Positions 8,024 to 17,508 of a stretch of 64,000 nt of DNA are shown here, piece by piece. Origin of the DNA: Caccovivens sp964594865 (GTDB taxonomy: Bacteria; Bacillota; Clostridia; Christensenellales; UBA1242); NCBI GenBank assembly GCA_964594865.1, contig CAZQMZ010000005.1, positions 1-64,000 on the forward strand. Direction: 5' to 3'. The number at the start of each line of letters is the position of its first letter. Position 1 is the first letter of the stretch. The notes beneath the pieces were generated by a model, which had not been told where the DNA came from, did not search any database, and was given only the letters and a program-made list of their open reading frames with translations. The translations under genes were made by a program, and so were the position numbers.

Positions 8024-10180
8024 TTATTCATCATCTTTGTTGTCAAGGTGCAGAACGCGCTCTTTGATTTCTTGAGTTCTGCCCTTGTTCCAGAAGTTTG
8101 TGCCAATATATCCGCAAGTTCGACGTGCAACATTCATTTTATCATGGTCACGATTTCCACAATTTGGACAATACCACTCCATATTTTCGTCAATCTTGAT
8201 CTCGCCAGAATATCCGCACACTTGACAATAGTCACTCTTTGTGTTGATTTCGGCATACATTATGTTGTCATAAATAAACCTGATCACTTCCAAAACCGCA
8301 TCCAGATTGTTGGTCACATCCGGTGCTTCGATATATGAAATTGCACCGCCTGGGCTCAAACGTTGGAATTCGCTTTCAAGTTTGAGCTTGCTGAACGCGT
8401 CGATTTCTTCAAAAACCGGAACATGATATGAATTTGTGATGTAATCTCTGTCAGTGATTCCTTCAATTGTGCCAAATCTTTTTCTCAAATTTTTTGCAAA
8501 TTTGTAGGTCGTAGACTCAATCGGTGTGCCATAGACACTGTAATCAATGTCTTCCGCTTCCTTCCACTCTTTACATTTGTCGTTCAAGTGTTGCATAACT
8601 TTCAAAGCAAATTCTTTTCCTTGGCCGTTGTCGGTGTGGCTGTGCCCTGTCATGAACTTCACGCATTCATAAAGCCCCGCATATCCAAGAGAAATGGTGG
8701 AATAGCCATGATGTAACAATTCGTGGATGCTTTCACCTTTTTTCAATCGTGCAAGCGCGCCATGTTGCCACAAAATTGGTGCAACGTCGGATGTAACCTT
8801 GCTCAAACGTTTATGTCTGATCTGCAATGCACGATGACACATTTCCAATCTTTCGTCAAAGATCTTCCAGAATTCATCAATATCTTTGTCCGATGAAAGT
8901 GCAACATCCACCAAATTGATTGTCACAACACCTTGATTGAATCGACCATAATATTTTGGATTGCCGTTTTCGTCAACATATGGAGTCAAGAAAGAACGAC
9001 ATCCCATGCATGGATAACATTGTCCATTTCCATTTTTGTCAATTTTGAACTTCCTCATAACTTTTTCGGAAATATAGTCAGGAACCATACGCTTTGCGCT
9101 GCACTCAGCAGCAAGTTTGGTGAGATAATAATATTTTCCGTCTTCGCGAATGTTATTCTCTTCCAAAACATATAAAAGTTTTGGGAACGCAGGAGTGATA
9201 TAAACTCCTTTCTCATTTTTCATACCTTCAATTCTTTGTTTAAGAACTTCTTCAATGATCATTGCAAGTTCTTCTTTATATTCTTCTGTTTCACCCAAAT
9301 ACATACACACACTCAAAAATGGTGCTTGTCCATTTGTGGTGGTCATGGAATTTATTTGATATTGAAAAGTTTGCACACCGTCGGTGATTTCTTTTTTCAA
9401 ATCTTCTTTTGCAAATTTTTCGCACTGCTCTGGCGACAATTTTCGGTCTTGATATCTTTTCAAATGGCGATGATAGCTGTCTCTAACAAATGGAGCAAGG
9501 TGCGTGAGTGTGATTGTTGCACCGCCATATTGACTGGAAGAAACCGCAGTGATCAATTGCGTTGCAATGGTCATGGCAGTCAAAAATCTGTGTGGTTTTT
9601 CAATCATAACGCCGTTGATGTTTGTACCGTTTTGAAGCATATCTTCCAAATTGATCAAATCGCAGTTATGTAAAGCACTTTGAGCAAAATAGTCAGCATC
9701 ATGGAAGTGAATGATTCCTTCATCGTGTGCTTGAACAATGTCAGCAGGAAGCAAAAAACGTCTTGTGATGTCTGTGCTTGTGATGCCAGCAATATAATCG
9801 CGTTGTGTGGTGACAACTCTGGCATTTTTGTTGGAATTTTCGGTGTTCCAATATTCATTTTCGCCGTCAATAAGTTCTTTGATTGCAAGGTCTGTGGTGT
9901 TGCTCTTGCGCACAAGTTCACGCGTATATCTGTATATGATATATTTCTTTGCAAGGTCATAATGCCCATAAGACATCAATTTTTCTTCAATAATGTCTTG
10001 GATGTCTTCAACCAAAAGGCGCTTTTTCTTCAAACCAACTATGTATGAAAGGATCGCTTTGATCTCTTCACTGGTCGCCCTTTCGCTCTCTTCAACCTCG
10101 TTGTTGGCTTTTTCAATGGCAACTTTGATTTTGTTTGGATCGAAATCGACAAAAGTCCCATTTCTCTTGATAACTTGCAT
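8024..10180 (-). CDS. nrdD: Anaerobic (class III) ribonucleoside-triphosphate reductase
   Basis: This cytoplasmic glycyl-radical enzyme reduces ribonucleoside triphosphates to deoxyribonucleotides in anaerobes. The N-terminus (MQVIKRNGTFVDFDPNKI) is an ATP-cone allosteric domain. The C-terminus carries two Cys pairs, CQVCG and CPNCG, for the structural zinc, and the radical site RRTCGYIG with the radical Gly at about residue 690 of 718. The start at 10180 has a perfect AAGGAGG 6 nt upstream; the open frame extends 42 codons further but without translation signals. It heads the nrdD-nrdG-dut operon. Possession of a class III enzyme indicates an anaerobic lifestyle. Confidence 0.97.
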   Translation of the reverse strand: MQVIKRNGTFVDFDPNKIKVAIEKANNEVEESERATSEEIKAILSYIVGLKKKRLLVEDIQDIIEEKLMSYGHYDLAKKYIIYRYTRELVRKSNTTDLAIKELIDGENEYWNTENSNKNARVVTTQRDYIAGITSTDITRRFLLPADIVQAHDEGIIHFHDADYFAQSALHNCDLINLEDMLQNGTNINGVMIEKPHRFLTAMTIATQLITAVSSSQYGGATITLTHLAPFVRDSYHRHLKRYQDRKLSPEQCEKFAKEDLKKEITDGVQTFQYQINSMTTTNGQAPFLSVCMYLGETEEYKEELAMIIEEVLKQRIEGMKNEKGVYITPAFPKLLYVLEENNIREDGKYYYLTKLAAECSAKRMVPDYISEKVMRKFKIDKNGNGQCYPCMGCRSFLTPYVDENGNPKYYGRFNQGVVTINLVDVALSSDKDIDEFWKIFDERLEMCHRALQIRHKRLSKVTSDVAPILWQHGALARLKKGESIHELLHHGYSTISLGYAGLYECVKFMTGHSHTDNGQGKEFALKVMQHLNDKCKEWKEAEDIDYSVYGTPIESTTYKFAKNLRKRFGTIEGITDRDYITNSYHVPVFEEIDAFSKLKLESEFQRLSPGGAISYIEAPDVTNNLDAVLEVIRFIYDNIMYAEINTKSDYCQVCGYSGEIKIDENMEWYCPNCGNRDHDKMNVARRTCGYIGTNFWNKGRTQEIKERVLHLDNKDDE

Positions 10181-10203
10181 TGTAAACCTCCTTAGTTCCA
10201 AGT

Positions 10204-10293
10204 TGTCAATATATTGTGCAATAACACTTGCCACACACACAATATGGCGAATTTTTGCAACTTTCAAGAGACATTTTACAATATATATAGTGG
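10204..10293 (-). promoter_or_regulatory. Candidate NrdR boxes upstream of nrdD
   Basis: The NrdR consensus is ACACWATATATWGTGT. ACAATATATATAGTGG at 10278-10293 matches 14 of 16. At 10204-10219 there is a perfect palindromic core CAATATATTG with weaker flanks, and at 10237-10252 a good left half (ACACAATAT). The centres of the 10204 and 10237 sites are 33 bp apart, near the usual three helical turns. No nrdR gene is in the window. Confidence 0.6.
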
Positions 10294-10495
10294 TTTTGTC
10301 AAACAAAAATCACTAGATGTTGTGTTTTTTAATTTTTTTTTAACTTCTTTTATTTTATAAAATTTTTCAAAAATATTCGGCAAAATTTTATCCCATAAGA
10401 GTGCATATCCTGTTATAAATTTATAACAAAATGTAACAAAATTTTTTCGTATAAAACTATTCGCAAAATTCATAAAACACAAATAGTCGTTTTTT

Positions 10496-11134
10496 TCATT
10501 GAAGAAGATTTTGTAAGTCTGTCACAATCTTTTCTTTATCTTCTTGAATGGCGGTCAAAAGTTTTTTCAAACTTTGATTGTCAACAATTTCAATTGTTTT
10601 TTCAAAGTCTTTCACCGCTTTTTTCTCCATGTTGATTGCATGACGCAAAAAGATGTCTTTGTTGGTTGTCAAAATCAAATACTGAACCGTCCATTTTCGA
10701 CCGTTGGATGTCATAAAGTTTGGATCTCCGCCAAACGCGACGACAATGTTGCCGAGCGCATTCAAGATTTCACCGTCATTTTGCGAAAGTTTGGAAAGAT
10801 AATCGCCCAAAATTTTGTCTTTTGGAGCATTCAACCAAGATTGATATAAATATGACAAGTGCGCTGTCAAAATGCCGTCCTGAGAATATAAGAGATTTTT
10901 CAAAGCATTCACCGTTGCTTGTGAATGAACGATGTCTGTCACAATTGGATATCGATCGTCACTGTTTTGAACATTCAACAAACTTTCATCACCTTGTTTG
11001 AAAATCATTTTTCCCGCACGAGTAACATATCGCGGTTCACACACAAACGCACTTTTTTGAATAAAATTCTCCGCAAACACGCGAGGAGAATAAGCAAAGC
11101 CGTCGCCCTGCACAAATTTCATTTTTTCTTTCAT
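10496..11134 (-). CDS. Ferritin-like fold protein with degenerate metal site
   Basis: I do not recognise a named family. The C-terminal two-thirds look like a four-helix ferritin-like domain: a helix ending GNIVVAFGGDP, as in Mn-catalase or CotJC-like proteins, then NMEKKAVKDFEKTIEI, and LLTAIQEDKEKIVTDL in place of the usual DE..H ligand helix. The Glu of NMEKKA is kept, but the expected E/H pairs (for example EMxH before the GGDP turn) are replaced, so a di-metal centre is doubtful. The N-terminal 75 residues have no clear match. Length is 212 residues; the ATG has GGAGG upstream. It follows parB but is separated from it by a terminator. A role in oxygen or metal stress is only inferred from the fold. 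Confidence 0.6.
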   Translation of the reverse strand: MKEKMKFVQGDGFAYSPRVFAENFIQKSAFVCEPRYVTRAGKMIFKQGDESLLNVQNSDDRYPIVTDIVHSQATVNALKNLLYSQDGILTAHLSYLYQSWLNAPKDKILGDYLSKLSQNDGEILNALGNIVVAFGGDPNFMTSNGRKWTVQYLILTTNKDIFLRHAINMEKKAVKDFEKTIEIVDNQSLKKLLTAIQEDKEKIVTDLQNLLQ

Positions 11135-11182
11135 TTTTCCTCCATATCATTTTTTTATATGAAGAAAAAACATCCTTTTGAC

Positions 11183-11214
11183 ACAAAAAAACATCGCTTT
11201 TTCAAACGATGTTT
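11183..11214 (-). terminator. Terminator after parB
   Basis: Minus-strand AAACATCG and CGATGTTT form a stem with a 10-nt loop followed by a T run (A run at 11183-11190 on the plus strand). Confidence 0.75.
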
Positions 11215-11273
11215 ATCTGTCCACAACAATCAACGCAAGCCTTTCTCATATCTTTTTCTGCAGAAAAAATTTT

Positions 11274-12209
11274 CTATTTCTTCCCTGTTCTTCTGTTATA
11301 ATTTTGCAAATCTTGAAGCGTCATTTCTTTTTTGTTTAGCAAATCCAAAAGTTCGGCAATGCGATCTAAATCATCGCGCGTGTAATAATCAATATAAATT
11401 CTTCCTTTATTATCATTTCCAATTGCTGAAACTTTTGTCGCAAAAGTCTTTTGCATTTGATTGATGAGTTCTCTAAGTTCCAAAGATTGCTCTTCTTTGA
11501 CAATAATTTTCTTGGTTGGGTTGGTGAGATTTTTGACTGCCTTTTCAAGGTCGCGAACGCTCATATTTTTTGAAACAACCATTTGTGCCAAACGAATTTG
11601 ATCTTTCGGATTTTCAACAACAACCAAACATCTTGCGTGTCCAGAAGATATTTGTCCTTTTTCCACCATGTCAATGACAGCAGGATAGAGCGTCAAAAGA
11701 CGCAAAGTGTTTGCAACGTTTGAACGGCTTTTTCCAATTCTTTCTGAAACAGTTTCTTGTGTCAAGCCATATTCATCCATAAGTTGCTTTATGGCGCGCG
11801 CTGCCTCAATTGGATTTAAATCTTCTCTTTGTAAATTTTCTATTATACTGATTTCTTTGACTTGTTTGTCAGTATAATTCTTGACAATTGCTGGCACGGT
11901 TTTGAGTCCGCAAAGGTTTGCTGCTCTCCAACGTCTTTCACCAGCGATGATCATATATTCTCCATTCGATTGTTGATTGAGAACGATTGGTTGAACAATG
12001 CCATGAATTTTGATGGAAGACGCCAACTCTTGCAATGCCTCTTCGTCAAAGTTCTTACGTGGCTGGTTTGGATTTGGCTTGATTTTGGTGATATCAATTT
12101 CCAAAACACCACCGTCTGATTTTTTGGTGTTCACTTTGGCTGGTTCTTCTTCATCATAGATGCCAAAAAGTGCGTTAAGTCCTCTCCCCAATCCTTTATT
12201 GTTATTCAT
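11274..12209 (-). CDS. parB: Chromosome partitioning protein ParB (Spo0J-like)
   Basis: ParB is a CTP-dependent DNA clamp that loads at parS sites and spreads over the origin region, working with ParA and recruiting SMC. The N-terminus (GLGRGLNALF) is the ParA-interacting peptide. GERRWRAA is the ParB CTP-binding motif, followed by an HTH around residues 140-170 (ERIGKSRSNVANTLRLL) that reads parS, and a C-terminal dimerisation domain. At 311 residues it is of normal size. Its start overlaps the end of parA by 8 bp and uses the AAGGAGG inside parA. Likely target sites are the three parS copies at 26187-26276. Confidence 0.96.
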   Translation of the reverse strand: MNNNKGLGRGLNALFGIYDEEEPAKVNTKKSDGGVLEIDITKIKPNPNQPRKNFDEEALQELASSIKIHGIVQPIVLNQQSNGEYMIIAGERRWRAANLCGLKTVPAIVKNYTDKQVKEISIIENLQREDLNPIEAARAIKQLMDEYGLTQETVSERIGKSRSNVANTLRLLTLYPAVIDMVEKGQISSGHARCLVVVENPKDQIRLAQMVVSKNMSVRDLEKAVKNLTNPTKKIIVKEEQSLELRELINQMQKTFATKVSAIGNDNKGRIYIDYYTRDDLDRIAELLDLLNKKEMTLQDLQNYNRRTGKK

Positions 12210-13038
12210 TCACTCCTCCTTGATTTTCATTTTTAAATTTGATTTTTCTCAATTTTGAAATTTTGTTGTAAGGAACTTGGGCACGTTTCAAAATTTCTTC
12301 TGCCAAACTCAAATACGCTTCTGCCCCTTTTGAAGTTGCATCATACAACGCCACCGGCAAACCATGACTTGGCGCTTCTGCCAAACGTATGTTTCTTGGA
12401 ATGTTGGTCAAATAAACCTTTTTGTTGAAGACTTTGATAATTTCGTTGCTCACCTGATTTGTGAGATTATATCTCTTATCTTTCATTGTCATCACAACAC
12501 CTTCAATGTCAAGGTCAGGATTGAGATGATATTTAATCAATCGAATTGTGTTCATAAGTTGTGCAATTCCTTCAAGAGGGAAGAACTCGCAAGTGATTGG
12601 AATGATCACACTGTCAGAAGCCGTCAATGCATTGACCGTGATCAGCCCAAGCGACGGCGGACAGTCAATAAGAATGAAGTCATAGCTACCTTTAATTTCA
12701 TCCAAAATGCGTTTGATCACTTTTTCTCGTTGTGGAATTTGAATCAATTCCACTTCTGCGCCAGCCAAATCAATGGTGGACGGAATGATAAATAAATTTT
12801 CAATAATTGTTGTTTGAATGACATCTTCATACAAACTTTGATCATCAATAAGATCATAGATTGTTTTGAGCTCTTTTGTCTTGTTCACACCAACAGCACT
12901 GGTGGCATTTCCTTGTGGATCCATGTCCAAAATCAACACTTTTTTTCCCATAAGCGCCATGTAAGTCGCCACATTGACACAAGTTGTTGTCTTTCCAACC
13001 CCACCTTTTTGATTTGCAAAAGCAATAATTTTTCCCAT
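12202..13038 (-). CDS. parA: Chromosome partitioning ATPase ParA (Soj-like)
   Basis: This cytoplasmic, nucleoid-binding Walker ATPase drives origin segregation with ParB and in Bacillus also modulates DnaA. It has the deviant Walker A KGGVGKTT near the N-terminus, a switch I region (DMDPQGNAT), and Walker B (DFILIDCPPSLG). Length is 278 residues; unlike long plasmid ParAs there is no N-terminal HTH. The ATG has AAGGA upstream at slightly long spacing, and TATAAT lies just before that. It is co-transcribed with parB. Confidence 0.96.
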   Translation of the reverse strand: MGKIIAFANQKGGVGKTTTCVNVATYMALMGKKVLILDMDPQGNATSAVGVNKTKELKTIYDLIDDQSLYEDVIQTTIIENLFIIPSTIDLAGAEVELIQIPQREKVIKRILDEIKGSYDFILIDCPPSLGLITVNALTASDSVIIPITCEFFPLEGIAQLMNTIRLIKYHLNPDLDIEGVVMTMKDKRYNLTNQVSNEIIKVFNKKVYLTNIPRNIRLAEAPSHGLPVALYDATSKGAEAYLSLAEEILKRAQVPYNKISKLRKIKFKNENQGGVNE

Positions 13039-13187
13039 AAATCAAATTCCTTTGTTAAATTATACAATAAATTTTTGAAAAATAAAAGAAAAAACACATT
13101 TTTGCAATTTTTTTTATGTTTTTGACAAATTTTCGTTGTAAATCTCAACAAAAAACATCGTCAAATCGCAAATTTCTTTTGTTTCAA

Positions 13188-13895
13188 TCATCTTATCGGT
13201 GACAATTTTGGTTTGTTTCCTGAGCGCGGATATTTTTTTGGAGTTGAAGAAATTTTTCGAATTACCAAAATTCTTCGTTCTATTTTTTCCATTCCCAATT
13301 CGTCTATGTTGAATTCTTCAATCTTTTCAACCTTTCCGCCAAGTTTGTTGATGGCTTTTTGAGCGTCTTTCAACTCTTCATCAAGTTTGGATGATTTATA
13401 GACAATCGCAGTTCCGCCAACTTTGACAAACGGCAACAAATATTCCACAAGAGTGTCAAGCGGTGCAACTGCACGTGCCGTGGCAACATCAAAAATTTCG
13501 CGGTTGTCTTTGGCAAAATCTTCCGCACGAGCATGAACTGCTGAAATATTTGAAAGTTGAAGAATTTTGACAACATCGTTCAAGAAATTCACACGCTTAT
13601 TCAAACTGTCAATCATGCATATTGAAAGATCTGGACGAACAATTTTGAGAGGTATTGCTGGAAAACCTGCTCCACTTCCAATATCAACGACACATGCATT
13701 TTCTGGAAAAAGATTACAAGGCAAAACACTGTCCAAAAAATGTTTGACAAGCACATCTCTTTCTTCCGTCAGCGCTGTCAAATTGATTTGTTTGTTCCTT
13801 TCAATCAAATGATGAAAGAATAAATCAAATTGGCTTTCTTGATCTTCATTGACATAAATATTATGTTTTTCAAAAATCTCCTTCAAATTTTTCAT
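13188..13895 (-). CDS. rsmG: 16S rRNA (guanine-N7) methyltransferase RsmG
   Basis: RsmG (GidB) methylates 16S rRNA at G527 using S-adenosylmethionine; loss gives low-level streptomycin resistance in other species. The SAM-binding loop is VVDIGSGAGFPAIPL, followed by an acidic ribose-binding region (MIDSLNKRVNFL). Length is 235 residues, normal for the family. It follows mnmG by 17 bp with an AAGGA site, as in many bacterial origin clusters, and a 149-bp gap separates it from parA. Confidence 0.95.
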   Translation of the reverse strand: MKNLKEIFEKHNIYVNEDQESQFDLFFHHLIERNKQINLTALTEERDVLVKHFLDSVLPCNLFPENACVVDIGSGAGFPAIPLKIVRPDLSICMIDSLNKRVNFLNDVVKILQLSNISAVHARAEDFAKDNREIFDVATARAVAPLDTLVEYLLPFVKVGGTAIVYKSSKLDEELKDAQKAINKLGGKVEKIEEFNIDELGMEKIERRILVIRKISSTPKKYPRSGNKPKLSPIR

Positions 13896-13911
13896 CTACA
13901 AAATCCTTCGT

Positions 13912-15774
13912 TTATTTGTTCTTTTTGATCAATATTGAAAGCACTGAAACGTCTGCTGGTGACACTCCCGAAATTCGCGATGCCTGCCCTAGGTTCAATG
14001 GACGAATTGCCGACAACTTTTCTTTCGCCTCTTCTCGAAGCCCTTTGGCACTTTGATAGTCAAAATCGGATGGAATTGTCACATTCTCATTGGCAAGCAT
14101 TCTGTCAATATCTTCCTGTTGTTGTTTGAGATATCCCTCATACTTGATTTTCGTGTTGACAATTTCCAAAAGCCGAACATCTTCTCCATCAAAAAGATGA
14201 TAAGTTTCATCCAACTTGAAAATATTGATGTTGTTCCTTTTCAACAGATCCCAAAAACGCATATTTTCTTTTGGAATTGGTTCGCCATTATCTTTAAACA
14301 ATTTGATCAATTTTTCATCAATTTTCACTTTTTTTTGCAAAATTTGTTCAATTTGTTCAATTTTTTTACATTTTTCTTGAAATTTTTGATATCTTTCATC
14401 ACTCACAAGTCCAACTCTTCGACCAATTTCCGTCAAACGCATATCCGCATTGTCTTGTCTTAAAAGAAGGCGATATTCCGCGCGCGATGTCATCATGCGA
14501 TATGGCTCATTCGTTCCTTTTGTGACAATGTCATCAATCAAAACGCCGATATAGGCATCACTTCGTTTAAGCACAAGTTGTTCTTTGCCTTTGTTATACA
14601 AATTGGCATTTATTCCAGCGATAATTCCCTGAGCACCTGCCTCTTCATATCCACTTGTGCCGTTGATTTGTCCAGCAAAGAAAAGTCCTTCAATCGTCTT
14701 GAGTTCCAAAGTTGGTTTAAGTTGCGTCGAGTCGATGCAATCATATTCAATGGCATATGCATCGCGCATAATTTCAGCGTTTTCCAAACCTATCACTGAG
14801 TGGACCATCTCTTTTTGCAAGTCTGCCGGCATGGAAGTGGAAAATCCTTGCAAATACATTTCATTTGTGTCCAACGCTTCCGGCTCTAAAAACAATTGAT
14901 GACGTTCTTTGTCGGAAAATCGCACAACTTTTGTTTCAATTGATGGACAATAGCGTGGTCCAACACCCTTGATTTCGCCTGATATTGCTGGCGCCTTGTC
15001 CAAATTTTGCCTGATGATTTCATGCGTTTTTGGTGTGGTGTAGGTGAGATAGCACACTGCCTTGTTCTGAACTTTGCCTTCTGTCATTGCAGAAAATGAC
15101 ATGATGTCTTCATCGCCAAGTTGCAATTCCATTTTACTGAAATCCACACTTCGCGCATGAAGTCGAACAGGAGTTCCCGTTTTGAAACGCAACAATTTTA
15201 TTCCCAAGTTCTTTAAACTGTCCGACAATCGCGACGAATTTTTAAATCCGTTCGGCCCCATAAATTCTCTTGATTTGCCAATGATAATGTCACTTTTGAG
15301 ATACACTCCCGTCGCAAAGACAACACTCTTTGCACGATATTTGAGATTGAGTCGAGTTGTTATGATCTTATGATCACCTTCAATTTCAACAGAATCAACT
15401 TCACCTTGACGGATAAACAGATTTTTTTCATTCTCCAAAGTCTTTTTCATTTCGACGTGATAAGCATTTTTATCCGCTTGCGCACGAAGACTTTGAACAG
15501 CAACACCTTTTCCGCGATTAAGTATTCGAATTTGGATGGCGGTTTTGTCAGCATTTATTCCCATCTCGCCACCCAGAGCATCAATTTCGGAAACAAGTTG
15601 CCCTTTTGCTGTCCCACCAATTGACGGATTGCATGCCAAAAAAGCAATTGAATCCAAACTTATTGTCAAAAGCAATGTTTTGTTTCCGGTGCGCGCCAAA
15701 GCAAGAGCCGCCTCACAACCAGCATGCCCAGCACCAATAACAATCGAATCAAAATCTTCATAATTTTTTTTCAT
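13912..15774 (-). CDS. mnmG: tRNA uridine-5-carboxymethylaminomethyl modification enzyme MnmG
   Basis: MnmG (GidA) is the FAD subunit of the MnmE-MnmG complex, which makes the cmnm5 modification of U34 in tRNAs reading split codon boxes. The FAD dinucleotide motif GAGHAGCEAALALAR is at the N-terminus, and the GPRYCPSIE active-site motif is present. The C-terminal helical domain (SRISGVSPADVSVL) that docks MnmE is intact. Length of 620 residues is normal. Upstream is a 245-bp, almost purely AT segment before mnmE, so the two partner genes may be transcribed separately. Confidence 0.97.
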   Translation of the reverse strand: MKKNYEDFDSIVIGAGHAGCEAALALARTGNKTLLLTISLDSIAFLACNPSIGGTAKGQLVSEIDALGGEMGINADKTAIQIRILNRGKGVAVQSLRAQADKNAYHVEMKKTLENEKNLFIRQGEVDSVEIEGDHKIITTRLNLKYRAKSVVFATGVYLKSDIIIGKSREFMGPNGFKNSSRLSDSLKNLGIKLLRFKTGTPVRLHARSVDFSKMELQLGDEDIMSFSAMTEGKVQNKAVCYLTYTTPKTHEIIRQNLDKAPAISGEIKGVGPRYCPSIETKVVRFSDKERHQLFLEPEALDTNEMYLQGFSTSMPADLQKEMVHSVIGLENAEIMRDAYAIEYDCIDSTQLKPTLELKTIEGLFFAGQINGTSGYEEAGAQGIIAGINANLYNKGKEQLVLKRSDAYIGVLIDDIVTKGTNEPYRMMTSRAEYRLLLRQDNADMRLTEIGRRVGLVSDERYQKFQEKCKKIEQIEQILQKKVKIDEKLIKLFKDNGEPIPKENMRFWDLLKRNNINIFKLDETYHLFDGEDVRLLEIVNTKIKYEGYLKQQQEDIDRMLANENVTIPSDFDYQSAKGLREEAKEKLSAIRPLNLGQASRISGVSPADVSVLSILIKKNK

Positions 15775-16019
15775 ATTTTTCTCTTTTTTTCGTATTTTTT
15801 TAATTTTTTTATATTTTTTTGTTTATTTTTTTAAATTTCATTTAAAAATTAATTTATTTTTATTTTAAAAATTATTTTTTATTTAAAAAAAATATTTTTA
15901 AATTCATTTTTTTAATATATTTTTTTTCGTTTTATTATGGAATTTTAAATTATTTTCTTATTATTTTTTTATTTTTAAATATTTATTTTTATTTTTTTAT
16001 TATTTTTTATATTTTTTTA
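15775..16019. other. Extreme AT-rich gap between mnmE and mnmG
   Basis: This 245-bp stretch is almost entirely A and T with only a handful of C or G bases. I see no gene, no clear hairpin with GC pairs and no obvious consensus promoter. It must contain the mnmG promoter if mnmE read-through does not occur. Confidence 0.6.
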
Positions 16020-17408
16020 TTATTTTCCCAAACAAAATTTAGAAAAAATTAAATTTATTATATCTTCATTTTCCGTGTTGCCGGTGATTTTTCCAAGCGT
16101 TTGCCAAACCTGTTTGATCAGCATAGACAAAACGTCCAGCGTTTGAAAATTGGTTTGCAAAATATTTTCCAAAAGGTCATTTGCTTCCTTCAAAATCTTG
16201 CATTGCCTTTCATTTGTCAACACCAATGCATTAACATCCACTTTTTCACCAATCACCATGTCAACAATTTGTTTTTTGAGTTTATCAATATTTTTTCCAA
16301 CTAGCGCAGAAATTTCAATTTCATTATCACGTTTTTTTGCAATTCGTTTTTTGTCGCTCTTATTGACAACAACAATAACATTTCTGCCCTGCAGCATCTC
16401 TTCAATTTGTCTGTCTTCTTCTGTTTCTTTTTCACTTCCATCCAAAACAAACAGCACGACATCTGCGGTCGACATGCTTTGCTTGCTTTTTGCAATACCC
16501 AAACTTTCCACAACATCTGCCGTTTCTCGAATTCCCGCGGTGTCCACCAAATTGATTTTGACACCATTCCACAAGAGACTCTCCGTCACAGTGTCGCGCG
16601 TCGTTCCTTGAATGTCGGTGACGATTGCACGGTCTTCACCCAAAAGTGCGTTCATAACACTGCTTTTGCCGACATTCGTCTTTCCAACAAGAGCCACATT
16701 TATGCCATTTTTGAGATATTTCGCGCTTTCTGAATTTTGCAAAATCTTCAAGTTTTTTTCTTTGATTTCTCGCAATTTTTCAAAGACGTCAGTTTTTAAT
16801 TCAGTTTCTTCCGTTTCATCAGGATAGTCCATGCCCACTTCAATCTCTGCAAGAAGGGTTGTCAAGTCATTTTGTTCCTGCAGAATTTCGTTTGCCAAGC
16901 GCCCGTTTGTTACTTGCAAATTGCTTCGAAGTTCTCCCTCTGTTTCAGCATTGATTTCGCCAATAATCGCCTCTGCCTTATCCAAGGAAATTTTTCCGTT
17001 CAAAAATGCTCGCTTTGAAAACTCTCCCGCTTCCGCAAGGCGTGCGCCAGAAGAAAGGCATTTCTCCAAAACTTTCTGTGCCAACAGCACCCCACCATGC
17101 ACTTGAAATTCCACAACATCCTCACCGGTGTAAGAAAAAGGTGCTTTGAAATAGACCATAAGACACTCTTCAAAAACACCATCAAGGTCAAGCTTGCCGA
17201 AATACATAAATCTTGGCAAAACATTTCTTTCTTGGTGACCTTTTTGTGGTTGCTTATTTACTCCTAAGGACGCTTTTCCATCATCAAACTTTGACAAATG
17301 GAAAATTTTGAGCGCGATTTCCAAACAACCTTTTCCGCTCATTCGAACAACTGCAATAGCCCCACGCCCCAACGGAGTGGAAATTGAAGCAATGACATCC
17401 TTTTTCAT
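16020..17408 (-). CDS. mnmE: tRNA modification GTPase MnmE
   Basis: MnmE (TrmE) is the GTPase partner of MnmG in tRNA U34 modification. The N-terminal formyl-THF-binding domain (MKKDVIASISTPLGRGAIAVVR) leads into the helical domain. The G domain has GKTNVGKSSV (G1), TRDTVTE (G2), DTAG (G3) and VNKSD (G4). The C-terminal catalytic Cys motif is FCLGK. Length of 462 residues is normal. There is no ribosome binding site: TATAAT ends exactly 6 bp before the ATG, with TTGATT 17 bp further upstream, so the message is probably leaderless. Confidence 0.97.
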   Translation of the reverse strand: MKKDVIASISTPLGRGAIAVVRMSGKGCLEIALKIFHLSKFDDGKASLGVNKQPQKGHQERNVLPRFMYFGKLDLDGVFEECLMVYFKAPFSYTGEDVVEFQVHGGVLLAQKVLEKCLSSGARLAEAGEFSKRAFLNGKISLDKAEAIIGEINAETEGELRSNLQVTNGRLANEILQEQNDLTTLLAEIEVGMDYPDETEETELKTDVFEKLREIKEKNLKILQNSESAKYLKNGINVALVGKTNVGKSSVMNALLGEDRAIVTDIQGTTRDTVTESLLWNGVKINLVDTAGIRETADVVESLGIAKSKQSMSTADVVLFVLDGSEKETEEDRQIEEMLQGRNVIVVVNKSDKKRIAKKRDNEIEISALVGKNIDKLKKQIVDMVIGEKVDVNALVLTNERQCKILKEANDLLENILQTNFQTLDVLSMLIKQVWQTLGKITGNTENEDIINLIFSKFCLGK

Positions 17409-17414
17409 GCCTTA

Positions 17415-17443
17415 ATTATAACAAAAACATATCAAAAAATCAA
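17415..17443 (-). promoter_or_regulatory. mnmE promoter, predicted leaderless start
   Basis: TTGATT (17443-17438), a 17-bp spacer and TATAAT (17420-17415) lie upstream, with 6 bp (17414-17409) before the ATG. Transcription should begin at or next to the A of the start codon. Confidence 0.7.
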
Positions 17444-17462
17444 TAAGAAACAACCACCAGCC

Positions 17463-17492
17463 TTGACTTTTTTTCAGGATTTATGATAGAAT
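17463..17492 (+). promoter_or_regulatory. Promoter of the transglutaminase-like gene
   Basis: TTGACT (17463-17468) and TAGAAT (17487-17492) have an 18-bp spacer. The -10 overlaps the first in-frame ATG at 17491, which argues that the ATG at 17509 is the real start. Confidence 0.55.
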
Positions 17493-17508
17493 GAAAAGGG
17501 GAAAATTT

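Noticed and set aside
17491..17508. Upstream ATG as start of the transglutaminase-like gene
   Set aside because: It overlaps the -10 element and lacks a ribosome binding site, while the ATG at 17509 has AAAGGGG.
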